In this document: piece after piece, positions 56,901 to 64,000 of the stretch
How the letters are laid out: the number at the start of each line of letters is the position of its first letter
Position numbering within the stretch: position 1 is the stretch's first letter
Origin: Deuterostichococcus epilithicus
Taxonomy: Eukaryota; Chlorophyta; Trebouxiophyceae; Prasiolales; Stichococcaceae
DNA: 64,000 nt
NCBI GenBank assembly: GCA_033439295.1
Contig: JAVTLE010000023.1
Location: 3,756,530 to 3,820,529 of the forward strand
Reading direction: 5' to 3'
Translations under genes and position numbers: made by a program
The notes under the pieces: generated by a model
Seen by the model: the letters and a program-made list of their open reading frames with translations, nothing else
The model's database searches: none
Told to the model about the DNA's origin: nothing

Positions 56901-59900
56901 ATTTTTTCATTTATTTCCATACGCTCTCGTCTCCTGCACTCTGGCAACGCGCTCGGCGCTCAGCCCTGCTTGGCAAGCATAGGCCGAGGACCGGTTCGTC
57001 ACCAGCTACACACCAGATCAGTCCATCACCAAACCACCCGGGTACCAGGGGCCGGACTGCCCTGATATCCAGGGCAGTTTAGCTACCCTGGGCATCAGTG
57101 TTTCAGTCCATCACGAGCTACCCTGGGTACACATCGGGGGTCGGAAGGGTCACTCTGTTCTCCATGCAACTCGGTCCCGTCACTAACAAGAAGCATCGCT
57201 GTCACGGTGTGTGCTGCGGCCAGCGATAATGCTGCCCTCCAAAGTGTCAAGGCCCTGCTGCTGTTTGACACTGGCAACGACCGTGCTTGGCGTCTGACCA
57301 CCGCCTGAGGACAGCCGCATGTCTGCAGGTTAGTAAGGCACGGCGGCGCCTGCTGTGCAGCCTGTGCAAGCAGCAGCATGGCGCCTGCATCCAGGTGTGG
57401 CGCCTCTTGCATCCTGCTGCATCCCCTGGCCCTCCGGTGTGTGGTCTCGTCCGCTCTGCTGAACCGGACGAGCTTCGGGCTACGTTTACGTCGAGCGCGC
57501 ATCGCTGTCACAGAGGCTGTGGGGGTGTGCACGGCGCCGGTCACGCCGCTGCAGCCTGTGGGCTCGGGTCCAGCGCCCACAGCGCTGCCAATCAGGTGGC
57601 TCCCCAGGAGCTGATCAACGCACAACACTTGGGATCATTTCGAGGTTGCATCTGATTGCCCGCCGCTTTCCATGCCGCAGTGCGCCGGCTCAGCGGCCTG
57701 CTTCACGGCGTTCCACCCGCTGTGCGCCCGCGGCGCCGGCTATGCAGTTGCCACCATCGACGCGGACGATGATGGCGGGGACATGGAACGCAGCGGCGGG
57801 CGCAAGGCCTCTACAGGCAACAGCGAGCCTGACAATCGCGACGCTGGCGCCGCAGGTGCCGCAACCAGCTCCGCAGTACATGGGCCGGCTGCACTCGGGC
57901 TCGGAGACGGGCTCCCTGTTGCGCTGTGCAGCTGTTGCGTCGCGCCAGTGATCCTCAGCCTGCCACAGACACCATGCTGAAGATTGACAAAACAGAAATT
58001 TGCTCATCATGTTCAGCCGAAAGCTGTGCTGCAACCGTATTGCTGACGACGAGGTTGTGCCCGCAGCGGCGCCTCCGGTCGGCGGCCAGGCGCCTGGAAG
58101 CAGGAAGCGGCGCCGGCGGCGCGTGGAGCGTGTGGAGGGCACCACCGCAGGCGATGGCGTGCGGCGGCTCTGCTTCTGCCCCCGCCACCGCGCTAAGGCG
58201 CCGCCGGGGGCAGTCCTGCACCCTCAGCACCATGCCCTAGGTACTGTAATGAAGAAAATCTTCGGAAGGTTATGGTCTGAGTGTCTGCCGCCAAACGACG
58301 CACCACCCAACGCCTCCGCAGTCTCGCCTCGGGGCCAGGCTCAGGGAGTGCACGCTGGCACTTGGAGCGTTGGCGGAATTCATGTTGCCTTGGATCCTGC
58401 CTGCTGCCTTGCAGTCACAGCTTGGCTGCTCTCCGCATGGCTTGTGCCGCCGCTAGCCGCTTCTGATGGCGGCAGCAGTAAGCGCTTCATGTGGAGCCGC
58501 GCCGCAAGCCTCTAGGCATGTTCAGAGCGCGTGTTCGCAGCGTCAATGCCTGTTGGTGCCCACTGGTGGCACAGGCACCCCGGAGCGCTTCGCCGGCAGC
58601 GGTATCGGGACGACCGGCCGGTTGCCGGCGCAGCTGCAGGTGGATGGCCTCGCGGCAGCCGGTTGCGCGCGGGCGGCGCCATACGACGCCGCCACGCGGC
58701 GGGGGCTGCGGGCGCCGGACGCAGCGGCAATCGCAATCGCTAAGCGGTCGTACCTCCGAAAGGTACTGCCCCGCCTGCGTCCGGGCTGGCTTTGCATGGC
58801 CGGACGCAGCGGCAGTCGCAATCGCCAAGCGGTCGCGAAACCGACCAGCTGCGGGGTCCCAGGTCCCGCTGACGAGGCGGCTGCCGGGGAGGCTGGCCAG
58901 CGCTTGCGGCTTGGAGGCCCTGCAATGATTCTCGCTTGTTTAGCCAGGCGCTAGGGGGTATGATGAAACCCCATCGCACAAGGAACACATGTCTTGTGCA
59001 GGTGCCGTACCTGACAACCGGCCGCACCCTTGGCAGCCCGCCGCCGCCGTCGTCAGGCTGTCACGCCGCTCCGGCCCCCGCAGGCAGCGACCAGCACTCG
59101 GACTGGGCCCCGCGGACGGCNCCGGCGCCNNACGGCGGCAGTGCCGCAGCACCAGCGGCGGCGGTGGGCTGCAGCCCAGGGAAGCAGCCACTTCGGGTGG
59201 CGCCGCTGGCGGCGCGGTACGCGGCGCAGGCGGCCAGCCTGGCGCGGCGCGTGACGGCGGGCAAATCCGCCATCCACGGCTTTGGTGCCTTCACCAAGCT
59301 ACCGCACGCCGCAGGTACAGCCTCATCCCGAGTGCTGCACTGTAACCCTGGCCGTGGTCTGCGGTATCCTGAAACCAGACGCCGCTGAATGAGCTGTGAC
59401 GACGCTGCAGTGGAGCGTGGGCCGATCCCCTGGGACATCTTGCGACCCAAAGCGCTTTCCATCCGGCAAGCTCGTGAAAGGTGTACTCCTAGACGCCCTC
59501 CGTGCTGGACCCTCCTGACCGCGCCCTGAGTTTATGATATTCTCCAAACCTTGGCGAAACGCCCGCCGCAGGCGACATGGTGGTGGAGTACGTAGGGGAG
59601 ACGGTGCGGCGGTCGGTGGTGGGTCTGCGGGAGGCGCGGGAGTACGACGCCCGCTGCGGCGCCGGCACCTACGTCTTCGGCATGTCCGCCTCCTCGGGGC
59701 TGTGCACCGATGCCACCTCGGTGCGCGACAAAAACCCGAAAACCATGCTTTTGCGGCAGACTCCCGCAGACTGAATGATTCGTGTGAGGCCTGTCGATTA
59801 TCGTGAGGCAAGGCTCTGCCGAGAGGGCAAGGGTGATACGGCGGTAGCTCACTGCGCATTCGATGCCACCGGCAAGCCGCTCGTGCCTGCAGCCGGCAGG

Positions 59901-60727
59901 CGCTCCCCCAGCCCCACTGCTGCATTGGCAATTAGCAGCTGGCCGGCAGACAGGACAGTGCGTTGGTCGCTGCAGTTCTGCGGCGCACTGGCTTTTGGAA
60001 ACCAACTCTCACGAGGAAAGCGATGTGTGGACATGTTGCTTCCTGCTTCCCGCAGGCGGGCAACCTGGCGCACCTGCTGAACCACTCGTGCGCGCCCAAC
60101 TGCCACAGCCGGCTGATCACGGTTTGGGACGAGGCTGCGCAGTCGCCGCGGGAGCACGTTATGCTGTTCGCCAAGGTAGGTCCCCTGCTCGGGATCCCTG
60201 CTGAGCATGACACTCACCCCCTCCCCAGGGTTGCCGGCACCCGCTGGAGGCCCACCCCCGTGCCACTGGCCTGATGCCACGGCTCATCACGGCCGCATTC
60301 GCATGGCTTCTTCATCGGCGGCACTGTTCCTGAAAACGGAGTCTCCACCGGTACATAGAGGCTGCTGTCCAATCATGCGAAGGTGGACATCCCTGCGGCG
60401 GCAGAGCTGACATACGACTATCGCTTCGCCAGCGATGCACGGCTGCCGTGTAACTGCGGCGCGCCCACCTGCCGCGGCTTCGTGAACGAGCCGCGCAGCC
60501 TGGTGGGTTGTTCTACGTCCTGTACAGAGGCTCTTCCGTGCCGTCTCTACCACGGCCACATGTGGGGTGGCTTGAATTGGCGCAGTCGCATGCAGAACTG
60601 CTTGAACAACCTGCAATCTCTCGATGCTGTGGCGCAGGCTGGCAGCGACGGCCGGCTGCGGCTGCCAGCAGCAGCGCTGCGGCCTCTGCGGCGCGCCAAC
60701 TGCTGGCACGATGACGGCAGCGCATGA
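50959..60727 (+). CDS. ATX: Trithorax-like histone H3K4 methyltransferase, ATX1/2 type
   Basis: Chromatin enzyme that methylates H3K4. Domain order is that of plant ATX1/2. After a low-complexity exon (50959-51606) come a Tudor-like module ([20 protein letters not shown], then [20 protein letters not shown]) and PWWP ([29 protein letters not shown]; then [20 protein letters not shown]). FYRN follows ([20 protein letters not shown], about 55030-55090), then FYRC ([20 protein letters not shown], about 55490-55550). The PHD reads [17 protein letters not shown] with [14 protein letters not shown]. The extended PHD reads [51 protein letters not shown]. The SET domain reads [61 protein letters not shown], and the post-SET reads [11 protein letters not shown]. 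The NHSC and ELTYDYRF motifs are intact. The start codon is missing from the first supported exon. The stop at 60725-60727 assumes no intron after VNEPRSL. Confidence 0.92.
53498..53653 (+). repeat. Duplicated exon start beside the PWWP exon, offset 107
   Basis: The exon start GCAGCGGTCAAGGGCGAGGC plus about 30 bases (53605-53653) has a near copy at 53498-53546 in the upstream intron (53498 begins GCAGCGGCCAAGGG). Only the right copy continues into [13 protein letters not shown]. Confidence 0.92.
58714..58835 (+). repeat. Duplicated exon end before the SET region, offset 85
   Basis: 37 bases at 58714-58750 ([12 protein letters not shown], before the GTACTG donor) recur at 58799-58835 in the next intron with two changes. 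Confidence 0.92.
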
Positions 60728-61390
60728 AAACCCGGAATGTGGCACATGCATATAAGGGTTTCCAACCAACCGCTGGGGCTGTAGTGCACTTCGGGCTGGT
60801 TTCTCGTCCGTTCCTCAGGGCACCTGTTTCGAGGCAATGCGGCCCCCCGATTAGATTCCTAAAGGGTCTTGGCACTGACATGAGTAGATGCCGCATGGCA
60901 GTACGTGCCTGATGCAGCATCGAGTGTTCAGCTTTGACCGGCCAAATCGAATCAGAATTGCAGTGCGACCATCGAGCCTTGCGTAGAAACTGTAAAAACA
61001 TCCGCAAATCCGCACCGGCTGCTTGGACCGATACGGCAGGGTGCGCCGCTGCTCAACATCTGCAGCTTTCCATCGTGTGACATTCAGGATGCTGCCCCAG
61101 CTCGCTTACGACATTCACATGGTGACTTGCTGATTCATCTGTTCCATAGCCAGTTACGACAGAGCTATGCAGAGCACGACAGAGTGCCAGTTTCGACTTA
61201 AAATGTCAGTGCTGAGATGGCACTGGTATGAGGAGCGCAGCCCCACACAAGCACCTAGCTGACCACGCCAGAGCGCGGCTCTCAGCACTGCCGCTGAACC
61301 GCCAGCATGTAAGGCGCATGCCGCGTGGCTGCCGGCGCCGATCGCCAGCCCAGCAGCGTCTCGTCGGCGGACCCTTGGCCCGAGGAGCGG
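60728..61390. other. Convergent intergenic region
   Basis: About 660 bases between the trithorax and ALDH stops. AT-richer, no coding or repeat feature seen. It should contain both 3' UTRs. Confidence 0.5.

Positions 61391-64000
<2,610 letters not shown>

Overview
The window is nuclear DNA of a photosynthetic green alga. Evidence: GC-rich exons broken by many short GT-AG introns, plastid and mitochondrial presequences, and plant-type genes (chlorophyll synthase, thylakoid FtsH, ALDH22A-type dehydrogenase, SGR2-type phospholipase, ATX-type trithorax methyltransferase, FHA/SMAP protein). A core chlorophyte, perhaps trebouxiophyte, is the best guess; the species cannot be fixed from sequence alone. 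There are no bacterial operons, CRISPR arrays, rRNA genes, recognisable tRNAs or intact mobile elements. A few N bases (43196, 52496, 59121, 59130-59131) mark consensus uncertainty.

Layout. 1-2508 (-) plastid FtsH protease, running off the left edge. 2876-5929 (+) chlorophyll synthase, divergent from it. 6926-10625 (-) a Y_phosphatase3-like tyrosine phosphatase. 11575-13504 (+) an unrecognised spliced gene. 13497-16059 (-) a DHRS11-like short-chain dehydrogenase. 16223-17769 (-) guanylate kinase. 18211-18678 (+) an FMC1-like assembly factor. 19388-20912 (-) a plastid thioredoxin-like protein with a CRPC centre. 21674-23247 (+) a CCoAOMT-type O-methyltransferase. 23917-27373 (-) a NIPP1-like FHA protein with an arginine/serine-rich middle and a SMAP tail. 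28205-28705 (+) TIM14/PAM18. 29125-31661 (-) an ADAL/MAPDA-type deaminase. 32286-33548 and 36502-37881 (+) two paralogous small one-helix membrane proteins of an unrecognised family, with an unrecognised minus-strand gene (to 35021) between them. 38939-47483 (+) a DDHD phospholipase. 47935-50084 (-) a mitochondrial carrier. About 50959-60727 (+) a trithorax-like H3K4 methyltransferase. 61391-64000 (-) ALDH22A-like dehydrogenase, running off the right edge.

The genes do not form one pathway. They are a normal mix of organelle biogenesis, chromatin, lipid and nucleotide functions, with genes on both strands and frequent divergent or convergent pairs.

The most striking signal is structural. At least eight loci carry a 35-90 bp piece of an exon, usually with its splice border, repeated in tandem 60-140 bp away inside the neighbouring intron or 3' flank. 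In TIM14 and the DDHD gene the extra copies stay open and could act as alternative exons. The second strong signal is the paralogous small-membrane-protein pair: its first three exons have conserved lengths and phases, and one intron is present in only one copy.
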